Part shown: one piece after another, positions 32,050 to 40,856 of the stretch
Position numbering within the stretch: position 1 is the stretch's first letter
Layout of the letters: each line of letters starts with the position of its first letter
Source: Paraburkholderia sp. LEh10
GTDB taxonomy: Bacteria > Pseudomonadota > Gammaproteobacteria > Burkholderiales > Burkholderiaceae
DNA: 64,000 nucleotides
Assembly: GCF_017814945.1 (NCBI RefSeq)
Contig: NZ_JAGIPX010000035.1
Coordinates: forward strand, 20,404-84,403
Direction of reading: 5' to 3'
Notes under the pieces: model-generated
Told to the model about the DNA's origin: nothing
The model's input: only the letters and a program-made list of their open reading frames with translations
The model's database searches: none
Program-made: the position numbers and the translations under genes

Positions 32050-33711
32050 ATGACCAAATATGTTTTCGTCACCGGCGGCGTAGTTTCTTCCCTCGGCAAG
32101 GGTATTGCCGCCGCTTCCCTCGCCGCGATCCTCGAATCGCGCGGTCTGAAAGTCACCCTCCTCAAGCTAGATCCCTACATCAACGTCGACCCCGGCACGA
32201 TGAGCCCGTTTCAACACGGCGAAGTGTTCGTGACGGAAGACGGCGCTGAGACGGACCTCGACCTCGGCCACTATGAGCGCTTCATCAGCACGAAGATGCG
32301 CAAGGCCAATAATTTCACCACGGGCCAGATCTACGAGTCGGTGATCCGCAAAGAACGCCGCGGCGATTATCTTGGCAAGACGGTGCAGGTCATCCCCCAC
32401 ATCACGAACGAAATCCAGGCTTTCGTCGAGCGCGGCGCGGCATCCGCGACGTGCGGCGAGCCGGATGTCGCGATCGTCGAAGTGGGCGGCACGGTGGGTG
32501 ACATCGAATCGCTGCCGTTCCTCGAAGCCGCGCGTCAGATGAGCCTGCGCCTCGGCCGCAACAGCGCATGCTTCGTGCACCTTACGCTGGTTCCGTTCAT
32601 CGCCACCGCGGGCGAACTGAAGACCAAGCCGACGCAGCACAGCGTGCAGAAGCTGCGCGAAATCGGTATCTATCCGAACGTACTGCTGTGCCGTGCGGAC
32701 CGTCGCATTCCCGACGACGAGCGCGCGAAGATCTCGATGTTCTCGAACGTGCCGGAAGATGCCGTGATCTCCGTCTGGGACGTCGACAGCATCTACAAGA
32801 TTCCGCAGATGCTGCACGACCAGGGCCTCGACGAGCTGATCTGCGAAGAGCTGAAACTGAGCGCGAAGCCGGCCGATCTGTCGATCTGGTCGGAGATGGT
32901 CGAGAAGCTCGAAAACCCGAAGAGCGAAGTGACGATCGGCATGGTCGGCAAGTACGTCGAACTGACGGAATCGTACAAGTCGCTGATCGAAGCGCTGCGC
33001 CATGCGTCGATCCATACGTCGACCAAGGTCAACATCGAATACATCGACTCCGAAGAACTCGAAGAGAACGGCGTCGACAGCCTCAGTCATCTGGATGCCG
33101 TGCTCGTGCCGGGCGGCTTCGGCCGTCGCGGCACCGAAGGCAAGATCAAGGCGATCCGCTACGCACGAGAAGCGAAGGTGCCGTATCTCGGCATCTGTCT
33201 CGGCATGCAGCTGGCTGTCATCGAATTCGCACGCGATGTCGTGGGCCTCAAGGATGCGAACAGCACGGAATTCGACACGAATACGCCGAATCGCGTGGTA
33301 GCACTGATTACCGAGTGGTACGACCGCGAAGGCAAGGTTGAGAAGCGCACGGAAGAATCCGATCTGGGCGGCACGATGCGCCTCGGCTCGCAACGTTGCC
33401 CGATCAAGCCGGGTACGATGGCCGAAGAGATCTACGGTAAGGATGTGAACGAGCGTCACCGCCACCGTTATGAAGTCAATAACCGCTTCGTGCCCCAGCT
33501 CGAAACGGGCGGCCTTATCATCAGCGCCCGTACTCCGAGCGAAGATCTGCCGGAAATGATGGAGCTGCCGCGTTCGATGCACCCGTGGTTCGTCGGCGTT
33601 CAGTTCCACCCCGAGTTCACGTCGACGCCGCGCGACGGCCATCCGCTGTTCAAGTCATTCGTCGAAGCGGCGCGCGCCCATCGCGAAGCGAGCCTCGAGG
33701 AGAAGGTATGA
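32050..33711 (+). CDS. pyrG: CTP synthase
   Basis: Converts UTP to CTP using ATP and glutamine. The 553-residue protein has the amidoligase domain (~1-270; GGVVSSLGKGIAAASL, then the Lys/Asp nucleotide sites) and a class I glutamine amidotransferase domain (~290-545). The latter has the catalytic Cys in LGICLGMQLAV and a His/Glu pair in GVQFHPEFTS. ATG at 32050 is family-typical (MTKYVFVTGG); the longer upstream frame is not used. The stop overlaps the kdsA start as ATGA. Confidence 0.98.
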   Translation: MTKYVFVTGGVVSSLGKGIAAASLAAILESRGLKVTLLKLDPYINVDPGTMSPFQHGEVFVTEDGAETDLDLGHYERFISTKMRKANNFTTGQIYESVIRKERRGDYLGKTVQVIPHITNEIQAFVERGAASATCGEPDVAIVEVGGTVGDIESLPFLEAARQMSLRLGRNSACFVHLTLVPFIATAGELKTKPTQHSVQKLREIGIYPNVLLCRADRRIPDDERAKISMFSNVPEDAVISVWDVDSIYKIPQMLHDQGLDELICEELKLSAKPADLSIWSEMVEKLENPKSEVTIGMVGKYVELTESYKSLIEALRHASIHTSTKVNIEYIDSEELEENGVDSLSHLDAVLVPGGFGRRGTEGKIKAIRYAREAKVPYLGICLGMQLAVIEFARDVVGLKDANSTEFDTNTPNRVVALITEWYDREGKVEKRTEESDLGGTMRLGSQRCPIKPGTMAEEIYGKDVNERHRHRYEVNNRFVPQLETGGLIISARTPSEDLPEMMELPRSMHPWFVGVQFHPEFTSTPRDGHPLFKSFVEAARAHREASLEEKV

Positions 33712-34562
33712 AACTGGGCGATTTCGAAATCGGCCTCGACGAGCCGTTTTTCCTGATCGCGGGCACCTGTGTCGTCGAATCCGAACAGATGTCGATCGAC
33801 ACGGCCGGCAAGCTGAAGGAAATCTGCGCGAAGCTGAATATTCCGTTCATCTACAAGTCTTCCTACGACAAGGCCAATCGCAGCAGCGGCAAGTCGTTCC
33901 GTGGCTTGGGAATGGATGAGGGCTTGCGCATCCTGTCCGAAGTGAAGCGTCAGCTTGGCGTGCCCGTCCTGACCGACGTCCACAGCGAGCATGAGATCGA
34001 GCCGGTTGCGGCCGTGGTCGATGTGCTGCAAACCCCTGCGTTCCTGTGCCGTCAGACGGACTTCATCCACGCGTGCGCGCGTTCGGGCAAGCCCGTCAAC
34101 ATCAAGAAGGGCCAGTTTCTTGCGCCGCACGACATGAAGAACGTGATCGACAAGGCGCGCGATGCGGCGCGTGAAGCGGGCCTGTCGGAAGACCGCTTCA
34201 TGGCGTGTGAACGCGGCGTGTCGTTCGGTTATAACAACCTCGTGTCTGACATGCGCTCGCTCGCGATCATGCGTGAAACGGGCGCGCCCGTCGTGTTCGA
34301 CGCGACGCATTCGGTGCAGCTGCCGGGCGGACAGGGCACGAGCTCGGGCGGCCAGCGCGAGTTCGTTCCTGTGCTCGCGCGCGCCGCTGTTGCAACGGGC
34401 ATCGCAGGCCTCTTCATGGAAACCCATCCGAATCCGGCTGAAGCCAAGTCGGACGGTCCCAATGCCGTGCCGCTGCATCGCATGGCCGCTCTGCTCGAAA
34501 CGCTGATGACGCTCGATCAGGCCGTGAAGCGCACGCCGTTCCTCGAGAACGACTTCAATTGA
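33708..34562 (+). CDS. kdsA: KDO-8-phosphate synthase
   Basis: Condenses arabinose-5-phosphate and PEP to Kdo-8-phosphate for the lipopolysaccharide core. The 284-residue TIM-barrel has family motifs IAGTCVVES, KSSYDKANRSS, DVHSE, LCRQTDF, KKGQFLAP and the C-terminal FMETHPNP. GAGGAGAAGGT precedes its ATG, which overlaps the pyrG stop by 4 bp (translational coupling). An imperfect hairpin (~34570-34606) without a T-run follows in the gap to eno. Confidence 0.97.
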   Translation: MKLGDFEIGLDEPFFLIAGTCVVESEQMSIDTAGKLKEICAKLNIPFIYKSSYDKANRSSGKSFRGLGMDEGLRILSEVKRQLGVPVLTDVHSEHEIEPVAAVVDVLQTPAFLCRQTDFIHACARSGKPVNIKKGQFLAPHDMKNVIDKARDAAREAGLSEDRFMACERGVSFGYNNLVSDMRSLAIMRETGAPVVFDATHSVQLPGGQGTSSGGQREFVPVLARAAVATGIAGLFMETHPNPAEAKSDGPNAVPLHRMAALLETLMTLDQAVKRTPFLENDFN

Positions 34563-34701
34563 TGCACGCGCGCGAGTCACGCCGTCGTCTGGCGTGGCTC
34601 ACGCGCACTAACCCGATGGTCGTCGAACGCGTCCGGCCGCAAGCAGTCTTAGCGAACTGGACGTCTCACCTTAAGAATTCATCGTCATTTCAGAGGAAAC
34701 C

Positions 34702-35985
34702 ATGAGTGCTATCGTAGATATCATCGGTCGCGAGATTCTCGATTCGCGAGGCAATCCCACTGTCGAATGCGACGTGCTGCTCGAATCGGGCACGATGGGC
34801 CGCGCGGCTGTGCCGTCGGGCGCATCGACGGGCTCGCGCGAAGCGATCGAACTGCGCGACGGCGAAGCCGGCCGCTATAGCGGCAAGGGCGTGCTGAAGG
34901 CCGTCGAGCACATCAACACCGAAATCTCCGAAGCGATCATGGGTCTCGATGCTTCCGAGCAGGCTTTCCTCGACAAGACGCTGCTGGAACTCGACGGCAC
35001 CGACAACAAGTCGCGCCTCGGCGCGAACGCGATGCTGGCCGTGTCGATGGCCGTCGCGAAGGCCGCCGCAGAAGAAGCCGGCCTGCCGCTTTACCGCTAC
35101 TTCGGCGGCTCGGGCGCGATGCAGTTGCCCGTGCCGATGATGAACATCGTCAATGGCGGCGCGCACGCGAACAACAGCCTGGACATCCAGGAATTCATGA
35201 TTGTCCCCGTCAGCCAGCCGACGTTCCGCGAAGCGCTGCGCTGTGGCGCCGAAGTGTTCCACGCGCTGAAGAAGATCCTGTCGGACCGCGGCATGAGCAC
35301 GGCGGTGGGCGACGAAGGCGGCTTCGCACCGAACTTCGGCAGCAACGACGAGTGCCTGTCGACCATCCTGCAAGCAATCGAAAAGGCCGGCTACCGCGCC
35401 GGTGAAGACGTGCTGCTCGCGCTCGACTGCGCCGCGAGCGAGTTCTACCACGACGGCAAGTACCAGCTGGCGGGCGAGGGCCTGCAGCTGTCGTCGGCGG
35501 AATTCACGGACTACCTGGCAACGTTGGCCGACAAGTTCCCGATCGTGTCGATCGAAGACGGCATGCACGAAAGCGACTGGGAAGGCTGGAAGCTCCTCAC
35601 CGACAAGCTCGGCAAGAAGATCCAGCTGGTCGGCGACGACCTGTTCGTCACGAACACGCGCATCCTGAAGGAAGGCATCGAGAAGGGCATCGCGAATTCG
35701 ATCCTGATCAAGATCAACCAGATCGGCACGCTGACGGAGACCTTCGCTGCGATCGAAATGGCCAAGCGCGCCGGCTACACGGCTGTGATCTCGCACCGCT
35801 CCGGTGAAACCGAAGATTCGACGATCGCGGATATCGCCGTCGGTCTGAACGCGGGTCAGATCAAGACGGGTTCGCTGTCGCGCAGCGACCGTATCTCGAA
35901 GTACAACCAGTTGCTGCGCATCGAGGAAGATCTGGGCGATATCGCCAGCTACCCGGGCAAGTCGGCGTTCTATAACCTGCGCTGA
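34702..35985 (+). CDS. eno: Enolase
   Basis: Glycolytic 2-phosphoglycerate/PEP interconversion, and part of the RNA degradosome in some bacteria. The 427-residue protein has SGASTGSREA, a metal-ligand Asp in LALDCAAS, SIEDGMHESDW, GDDLFVTNT, catalytic Lys in LIKINQIGTL and SHRSGETEDSTIADI. CAGAGGAAACC gives the ribosome-binding site. It is third in the conserved order pyrG-kdsA-eno-ftsB. Confidence 0.98.
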   Translation: MSAIVDIIGREILDSRGNPTVECDVLLESGTMGRAAVPSGASTGSREAIELRDGEAGRYSGKGVLKAVEHINTEISEAIMGLDASEQAFLDKTLLELDGTDNKSRLGANAMLAVSMAVAKAAAEEAGLPLYRYFGGSGAMQLPVPMMNIVNGGAHANNSLDIQEFMIVPVSQPTFREALRCGAEVFHALKKILSDRGMSTAVGDEGGFAPNFGSNDECLSTILQAIEKAGYRAGEDVLLALDCAASEFYHDGKYQLAGEGLQLSSAEFTDYLATLADKFPIVSIEDGMHESDWEGWKLLTDKLGKKIQLVGDDLFVTNTRILKEGIEKGIANSILIKINQIGTLTETFAAIEMAKRAGYTAVISHRSGETEDSTIADIAVGLNAGQIKTGSLSRSDRISKYNQLLRIEEDLGDIASYPGKSAFYNLR

Positions 35986-36101
35986 ATCTCGCCTGAGCGA
36001 TGCACCTTGAGGCCGTTTGACGGGCAAGCGTGACGCTTCCTGTCAACATTTCCGTCTCAATAACCGTTAAACCGGTTATGCTTCGCTACTGATTCACCCT
36101 T

Positions 36102-36128
36102 GCCGCCCTGCGTAAAGCGCAGGGCGGC
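36102..36128 (+). other. Stable hairpin between eno and ftsB
   Basis: GCCGCCCTGCG pairs with CGCAGGGCGGC around a 5-nt TAAAG loop, giving an 11-bp perfect stem. No T-run follows, so it is not a classical terminator. A second, weaker hairpin lies at ~36060-36079 (TAACCG / CGGTTA). They could slow RNA polymerase or protect mRNA ends. Confidence 0.6.
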
Positions 36129-36154
36129 GCGTATTCAACCCTGCAATTCACTAC

Positions 36155-36583
36155 ATGCGGCTCGTCACCGTCGTTCTGCTCGTCCTGCTGGTGCTGATCC
36201 AATATCCGCTGTGGTGGGGCCATGGCGGCTGGTTGCGCGTCCATGAGTTACAGCAGGAGCTCGCGCAGCAGCTGAAAAAGAACGCGGACGAGAAGGAGCG
36301 CAACGAGCGCATCCAGGGCGAGGTGCAGGATCTGCAAAACGGCACGGCCGCCGTGGAAGAGCGTGCCCGCTACGAAATGGGCATGGTCAAGGACAGCGAG
36401 GTATTCGTGCAGTTCGTTTCGCCTAACGCACCGCTGTCTGCGTCGAGCGTGCCACAGTCGAATACGTCGACGCGAGGGCAGATCACGGGCGCGCCGCTGC
36501 GCGTGGTGCCGAATCCGGAGTCGCGTGCGAAGCCGGATCGCAAGCACGCGAAAAAGGATGCGAAGGAGAAAAAGCCGGGTTGA
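36155..36583 (+). CDS. ftsB: Cell division protein FtsB
   Basis: An inner-membrane divisome protein that forms a complex with FtsL and FtsQ. The 142-residue protein has a short cytoplasmic start, one membrane segment (~4-22, ending in QYPLWWGHGG) and a periplasmic coiled coil (~28-70). The conserved RARYEMGMVKDSEVFVQF region follows, then a ~50-residue polar tail rich in Ser, Thr and Lys that is absent in the ~100-residue E. coli protein. It is in the standard place after eno. Confidence 0.93.
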   Translation: MRLVTVVLLVLLVLIQYPLWWGHGGWLRVHELQQELAQQLKKNADEKERNERIQGEVQDLQNGTAAVEERARYEMGMVKDSEVFVQFVSPNAPLSASSVPQSNTSTRGQITGAPLRVVPNPESRAKPDRKHAKKDAKEKKPG

Positions 36584-36620
36584 CGCTTCGCGCGCAGCGA
36601 AGCGGGAGCAGCTTCAATGA

Positions 36621-36653
36621 AAAAGGCGCGGTTCATCACGAACCGCGCCTTTT
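36621..36653 (+). terminator. Terminator after ftsB (bidirectional)
   Basis: AAAGGCGCGGTT at 36622 pairs with AACCGCGCCTTT (36641-36652) around a 7-nt loop, followed by one more T. The A/T-flanked stem can also terminate the minus-strand lipoprotein gene. Confidence 0.82.
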
Positions 36654-36701
36654 GTGTTTCTGACGCGGCGCGCTGCCCGAAGCACGCTGCCGCGCCGGGG
36701 A

Positions 36702-37085
36702 TCACCAGCCCCATCCCCAGCCGGGCGCATAGCCGTAGCCGATGCCCGTGCCCCAGCCGTGCCCCCATCCGCCGCTGTAGTAGCTGCCGTAGACCGAGAC
36801 GGGCGGTGCGTAGTACCGAGACCAGGCTTGCGCGGCGGCTTCGTTGGCCATTGCCTGGTCCTGCTCGGCCATGACCTGCCTGTCGATTGCGTCGTAGCGC
36901 GCGCGCTCTTCGGGAGTGAGCGGCTGTGCCGTCGCGGCGATGCCCGACTGGTCGGCGGGCAGACGGCTATAGATCGGCGACGGACCCGGCGGGTCCATCA
37001 TGCAGCCGGACAGCGCGGCAGCACCCGTAACGAGAGCCAGGACGGCGCTGCGTCGGGCCACGAGCATCAGGGCAAGGGTGTTCAT
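36702..37085 (-). CDS. Predicted lipoprotein with Trp/Gly-rich C-terminal tail
   Basis: A 127-residue predicted lipoprotein with lipobox ALSGC and acylated Cys28. The mature part has a polar helix (PLTPEERARYDAIDRQVMAEQ, ~55-80). It ends in a tail made almost only of Gly, Trp, Tyr and Ser, with Trp at nearly every second to third position (GWGHGWGTGIGYGYAPGWGW). The start at 37085 is chosen because GGAG lies 6 nt upstream; two earlier in-frame starts do not give a clean signal. No known domain is recognised. Confidence 0.75.
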   Translation of the reverse strand: MNTLALMLVARRSAVLALVTGAAALSGCMMDPPGPSPIYSRLPADQSGIAATAQPLTPEERARYDAIDRQVMAEQDQAMANEAAAQAWSRYYAPPVSVYGSYYSGGWGHGWGTGIGYGYAPGWGWGW

Positions 37086-37201
37086 GTCGATCTCCATCCG
37101 TCGGATACCTAAGCAATTCGATGTCACCGCATCAGGCAGCCGCCAGTTTGCGATGATACTGCGCCGTTCAGCCTTGCGGCGTGCGGCGCAGTTTGTTCTG
37201 C

Positions 37202-38152
37202 TCAGTGCCGCTGCTCGGCAGCGGGCGCCACTCCTTCTGAGAGCCCGCTCGCGACGAAAAGTTGCGCCACATCGACGGGGTCGAACTCATAGCGCTGGTT
37301 GCAGAATTCGCAGTGAATCTCGACGTGGTTCCGTTCTTCGATCACGCTGTCGACTTCCTCGCGACCCAGCATTTTCAGCATGTTGCCGACGCGCGCGCGC
37401 GAGCACGTGCATTCGAAGCGCGTTCTGGCCGGCTCGAAATGCTGGACGTTCTCCTGCCAGAAGAGGCGCCTGAACAGCGTGTTGGGCTCTTCCGCCAGCA
37501 TCTCGTCGTGCGACAGCGTGCCGCCGAGTGTGCACAGGCGATCCCATGTATCGGCGTCGATCTCGCCCGGATGCGGGACGATGCCGCCGTCGCCGGGCAG
37601 CTTCTGCAGCAGCATGCCGACGGCACGCTCGCCGTTCGCCGCAAGCCACAGACGCGTGTCGAGCTGCTCCGAGTTGTGCATATAGTGCTCGAGCACCTCC
37701 GCCATCGACTTGAGCGGACCGTCTACGCCCGACAGCGGCACGATGCCCTGATAAGGCTGCTGGCCGGGCAGCTTGGTTTTCGGATCGAGCGTGATCACGC
37801 AGCGGCCGTGGCCGCCCGCATTGAGCAGGTCGACGAGCGTGAGGTCGTCGGTGATGGCGTGCGCGGTGTCGCCGGAAAACTTGGCCGTGGCGCGCATCGA
37901 CAGGTCCGAATTGCATTGCACGACGAGCATCTTCACCGGGCCGTCGCCGAAGATCTGCATGATCAGCGTGCCGTCGAATTTCAGGTTCGCCGACAGCAGC
38001 GCGCATGCCGCCATCATTTCGCCAAGCACGTTCCGCACGGGTTCGGGATAGCTTCGGCGCGTCAGAACTTCCTGCCACGTATTGCGCAGCGAAACGATCT
38101 CGCCACGCACGGGCGCCGCGCTGAACATGAATTTTTGCAACTGGTCGCTCAC
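37202..38152 (-). CDS. hslO: Redox-regulated chaperone Hsp33
   Basis: A holdase chaperone activated by oxidation and unfolding. The 316-residue protein has the N-terminal domain (~1-230) and a C-terminal zinc-binding redox switch with the four cysteines in ECTCSR and HCEFC (CXC...CXXC). The start codon is GTG (38152-38150), with GAGGAAAAGTT upstream. The motif spacing and length (E. coli 292) are normal. It lies ~60 bp downstream of the carbonic anhydrase gene on the same strand and may be co-transcribed. Confidence 0.96.
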   Translation of the reverse strand: MSDQLQKFMFSAAPVRGEIVSLRNTWQEVLTRRSYPEPVRNVLGEMMAACALLSANLKFDGTLIMQIFGDGPVKMLVVQCNSDLSMRATAKFSGDTAHAITDDLTLVDLLNAGGHGRCVITLDPKTKLPGQQPYQGIVPLSGVDGPLKSMAEVLEHYMHNSEQLDTRLWLAANGERAVGMLLQKLPGDGGIVPHPGEIDADTWDRLCTLGGTLSHDEMLAEEPNTLFRRLFWQENVQHFEPARTRFECTCSRARVGNMLKMLGREEVDSVIEERNHVEIHCEFCNQRYEFDPVDVAQLFVASGLSEGVAPAAEQRH

Positions 38153-38213
38153 AACTTTTCCTCGGTCGAACCGCGCGGCGCAAACGCCGCGCGTGGCGCG
38201 TCGTGCTGTCGGC

Positions 38214-38738
38214 TTAGCCGATGCGCACGAGTTGCGCCTTGAAATAATCCCTGCGCTCCACGTAGATTTCTGCAGCGCGACGCAGGCCTTTGATATCTGC
38301 TTCAGTCAATTCTCGGACGACCTTTGCGGGTGACCCAAGAATCAGAGAATTGTCAGGAAAAACCTTGCCCTCGGTGATGATGGCTCCCGCGCCAACCAGA
38401 CAATTGCGGCCGATTACCGCTCCATTCAAGACCACAGCCTGAATGCCAATCAGCGCGCCTTCCTTGACGGTGCAGCCGTGAAGCATCGCCTGATGGCCGA
38501 TTGTCACGTTCGCTTCGAGCGTCAGCGGAAAGCCGGGGTCGGTGTGCAGGACTGCATTTTCCTGAATGTTCGTACCCGGGCCGACGGTGATCGGCTCATT
38601 GTCGCCGCGAAGCGACGCGCCGAACCAGACGCTCGCATTTTCGTCGACCGTCACCTTGCCGATGATGGTCGCAGTGTCCGCAATGAACACGCTTTCGTGG
38701 ATGGTCGGCGCTGCATCGCCAAGCTTGTAGATTGCCAC
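38214..38738 (-). CDS. Gamma-carbonic anhydrase family protein (hexapeptide repeat)
   Basis: A 174-residue left-handed beta-helix protein of the YrdA/PaaY type. Hexapeptide repeats run from ~20 to 140 (VFIADTATIIGKVTV, GCTVKEGALIGIQAVVL). Three histidines at 65, 82 and 87 fit the trimer zinc site of gamma carbonic anhydrases. The start codon is GTG with GAGGAGACACT upstream; a longer frame that runs past it is not supported. Activity as a carbonic anhydrase or thioesterase cannot be told from sequence alone. Confidence 0.9.
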   Translation of the reverse strand: MAIYKLGDAAPTIHESVFIADTATIIGKVTVDENASVWFGASLRGDNEPITVGPGTNIQENAVLHTDPGFPLTLEANVTIGHQAMLHGCTVKEGALIGIQAVVLNGAVIGRNCLVGAGAIITEGKVFPDNSLILGSPAKVVRELTEADIKGLRRAAEIYVERRDYFKAQLVRIG

Positions 38739-38931
38739 AGTGTCTCCTCGGTCGTCGGGCGCCTGCCGCGGCCATGAGCCAGCGGCGAGGCGCGTTGCGC
38801 GAAATGGCGACATTGCGCGCGGCATGGTCGGATCGCGGTATTGTAAACGGTTGTGCCGCAGGCCCGCGTGGACGTTGCAACGTGCCAGAATGGCTGTTTT
38901 ACGACCGTTTCCGCTGTTTCCTTCACTCCCG

Positions 38932-39786
38932 ATGCAAGTCCCCCAACACCTCACTTCCGATGCCACGCATTGCGCGCGCACCGAAGCGCTTGCAGTGCTG
39001 AGCGAGCGCGCGCCCGCCGCGAAAGCCGCGGCGGCGCAGGCGCTGTATGCGCGCGTGCTCGAGCGCTCAGCGGCGGTGTCGCCGCAGCGCGCGCTCGCCG
39101 AGCCGCCCGGGCTGCCGGGCCGCCCGGCGCGCCCCGAGCTCGTCGAGCCGCGCAAGCTTGGCCGGCGCAGCATGCAGTCGCCGCAAGGGCGCGCGGTGCT
39201 GCTGCACGCGCTTGCGCACATCGAATTCAATGCGATCAATCTCGCACTCGATGCCGTGTGGCGCTTTGGCGGCATGCCGGAGGCGTTCTATATCGACTGG
39301 CTGAAGGTGGCGTCGGAGGAGGCGCATCATTTTTTGTTGCTGTCCGCGCGGCTGGCGGAGTTCGGCCACGCATACGGCGACTTTCCCGCGCACGATGGCC
39401 TGTGGGACATGTGCGAACGCACCCGCGGCGACGTGCTCGCACGCATGGCGCTCGTGCCGCGCACGCTGGAAGCGCGCGGCCTCGACGCGTCGCCGCCGAT
39501 CCGAGCGCGCTTGCAGCAGGCGGGCGATCATGCGTCGGCGGCGATTCTGGACGTGATCCTGCGCGACGAAATCGGGCATGTGCTGATCGGCAATCGTTGG
39601 TTCCGGTATCTGTGCGATCAGGCCGGCGCTGATGCGCATCAGACTTATCTGCGCCTGTCCGACGAATATCGTGCGCCGAAGTTGCGTGGCCCGTTCAATT
39701 TCGAGGCGCGCCGCGACGCGGGTTTCGAGGAGGAGGAACTGACGGCGCTCGCGGGTCTGGAAGCGCAACAACAGCCTGACGACTGA
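38932..39786 (+). CDS. Ferritin-like protein (DUF455)
   Basis: A 284-residue cytoplasmic protein with a ferritin-like four-helix core. Metal-ligand candidates occur in order: E in HIEFNAINLALDAVWRF, E/H in EEAHHFLLL and E/H in DEIGHVLIGN, as in the DUF455/MiaE-like group. The start is uncertain: 38932 (MQVPQHL) and 38890 (MAVLRPF) are both in frame and neither has a strong ribosome-binding site. It is divergent from the carbonic anhydrase gene. The function of the family is not established; di-iron oxygenase or metal-binding is an inference. Confidence 0.87.
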   Translation: MQVPQHLTSDATHCARTEALAVLSERAPAAKAAAAQALYARVLERSAAVSPQRALAEPPGLPGRPARPELVEPRKLGRRSMQSPQGRAVLLHALAHIEFNAINLALDAVWRFGGMPEAFYIDWLKVASEEAHHFLLLSARLAEFGHAYGDFPAHDGLWDMCERTRGDVLARMALVPRTLEARGLDASPPIRARLQQAGDHASAAILDVILRDEIGHVLIGNRWFRYLCDQAGADAHQTYLRLSDEYRAPKLRGPFNFEARRDAGFEEEELTALAGLEAQQQPDD

Positions 39787-39829
39787 CGCTAACTTCCCCT
39801 TGCCGTGAGCAGTAGCGCAGCTATCCCGA

Positions 39830-39835
39830 TATAAT
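39830..39835 (+). promoter_or_regulatory. Candidate -10 upstream of the 39873 hydrolase
   Basis: TATAAT lies 37 bp before the hydrolase ATG. No clear -35 is at proper spacing (TTGCCG at 39800 is 24 bp away). Low-confidence call. Confidence 0.3.
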
Positions 39836-39872
39836 CGAACGACCATTCGTTTTCCGCGGCATCGGGCATCCC

Positions 39873-40769
39873 ATGGACCATCCTCTGAATCGTTCCGTTT
39901 CCGAATTCGTCACCGTGCGCGGCGTGCGGCTGCACGTACGGCGTTGGGGCAACCCCGACGCGCCAACGCTTTTCATGCTGCACGGCTGGATGGATGTGGC
40001 CGCGTCGTTTCAGTTCGTCGTCGATGCGCTGGCGGGCGACTGGCAGGTGATCGCCCCCGATGCGCGCGGCTTCGGACTGTCCGAGTGGCCCGTCGCCGAA
40101 AAGGGCGGCGGCCACTACTGGTTCCAGGAGTATCTGGCCGACCTCGAAGCGCTGCTCGAGCACTACGCGCCCACGGGCGAGGTGAATCTCGTCGGTCACA
40201 GCATGGGCGCGAACGTCGTATGCCTGTATGCGGGCGTGCGGCCAGAGCGTGTGCGGCGCGTGGTCGATCTGGAAGGCTTCGGACTGCCGCCGTCGAAGCC
40301 CACGCAGTTGCCCCGCCGGCTCGCATCCTGGCTCGACGAGTTGCGCGAGCCGCCGACCTTGCGCCATTACGCGACGCTCGATGATGTCGCGGCGCGCCTC
40401 ATCCGGACCAACGCGCGGCTCGACCCGCGGCGCGCGCGCTTTCTCGCGCAGCACTGGTCGAAGCCGGACGGCGAGGGCGGCTACATGCTGCTCGCCGATC
40501 CCGCGCACAAGATTCGCGGACCGCTGCTGTATCGTCTCGACGAAGTGATGGCCGTCTGGGCGAATGTGCGCGCCAAGGTGCTGCACGTGGAGGCGGCCGC
40601 GTCGCCGACGCTCGCCACGCTAGCGGGCAGCATTCCCCTCGATGAGTTCAAGGCGCGCTTCAAGGCCTTTGCCGACTGGCGCGAAAAGATCATCGACGAT
40701 GCGGGCCATATGGTTCACCACGATCAGCCAGAGCACGTCGCTGCACTGATCGAAGCGTTTTGCGCGTAG
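39873..40769 (+). CDS. Alpha/beta hydrolase
   Basis: A 298-residue alpha/beta hydrolase. It has the oxyanion HG motif in MLHGWMDVAASFQF, DARGFGLSEWP, nucleophile elbow GHSMGAN and a C-terminal His in DDAGHMVHHDQPE, giving a complete Ser-Asp-His set by position. It is close to the epoxide hydrolase and esterase families in layout. The substrate is unknown. It is followed by the PHP-phosphatase gene after 87 bp. Confidence 0.9.
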   Translation: MDHPLNRSVSEFVTVRGVRLHVRRWGNPDAPTLFMLHGWMDVAASFQFVVDALAGDWQVIAPDARGFGLSEWPVAEKGGGHYWFQEYLADLEALLEHYAPTGEVNLVGHSMGANVVCLYAGVRPERVRRVVDLEGFGLPPSKPTQLPRRLASWLDELREPPTLRHYATLDDVAARLIRTNARLDPRRARFLAQHWSKPDGEGGYMLLADPAHKIRGPLLYRLDEVMAVWANVRAKVLHVEAAASPTLATLAGSIPLDEFKARFKAFADWREKIIDDAGHMVHHDQPEHVAALIEAFCA

Positions 40770-40810
40770 TGCGTGTGTTAAACCGGCCGCGATGAATCCT
40801 CTGCGTGTGC

Positions 40811-40827
40811 TTACTGCGTTGCAGTAA
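40811..40827 (+). promoter_or_regulatory. Perfect inverted repeat upstream of the PHP phosphatase
   Basis: TTACTGC-GTT-GCAGTAA is a perfect 7-bp inverted repeat with a 3-bp centre, overlapping a possible -10 TAAAAT (40825-40830) and 30 bp before the ATG. It looks like an operator or a chance palindrome; the regulator is unknown. Confidence 0.35.
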
Positions 40828-40856
40828 AATGGGCTGACCACCCAAACAAGATAACG

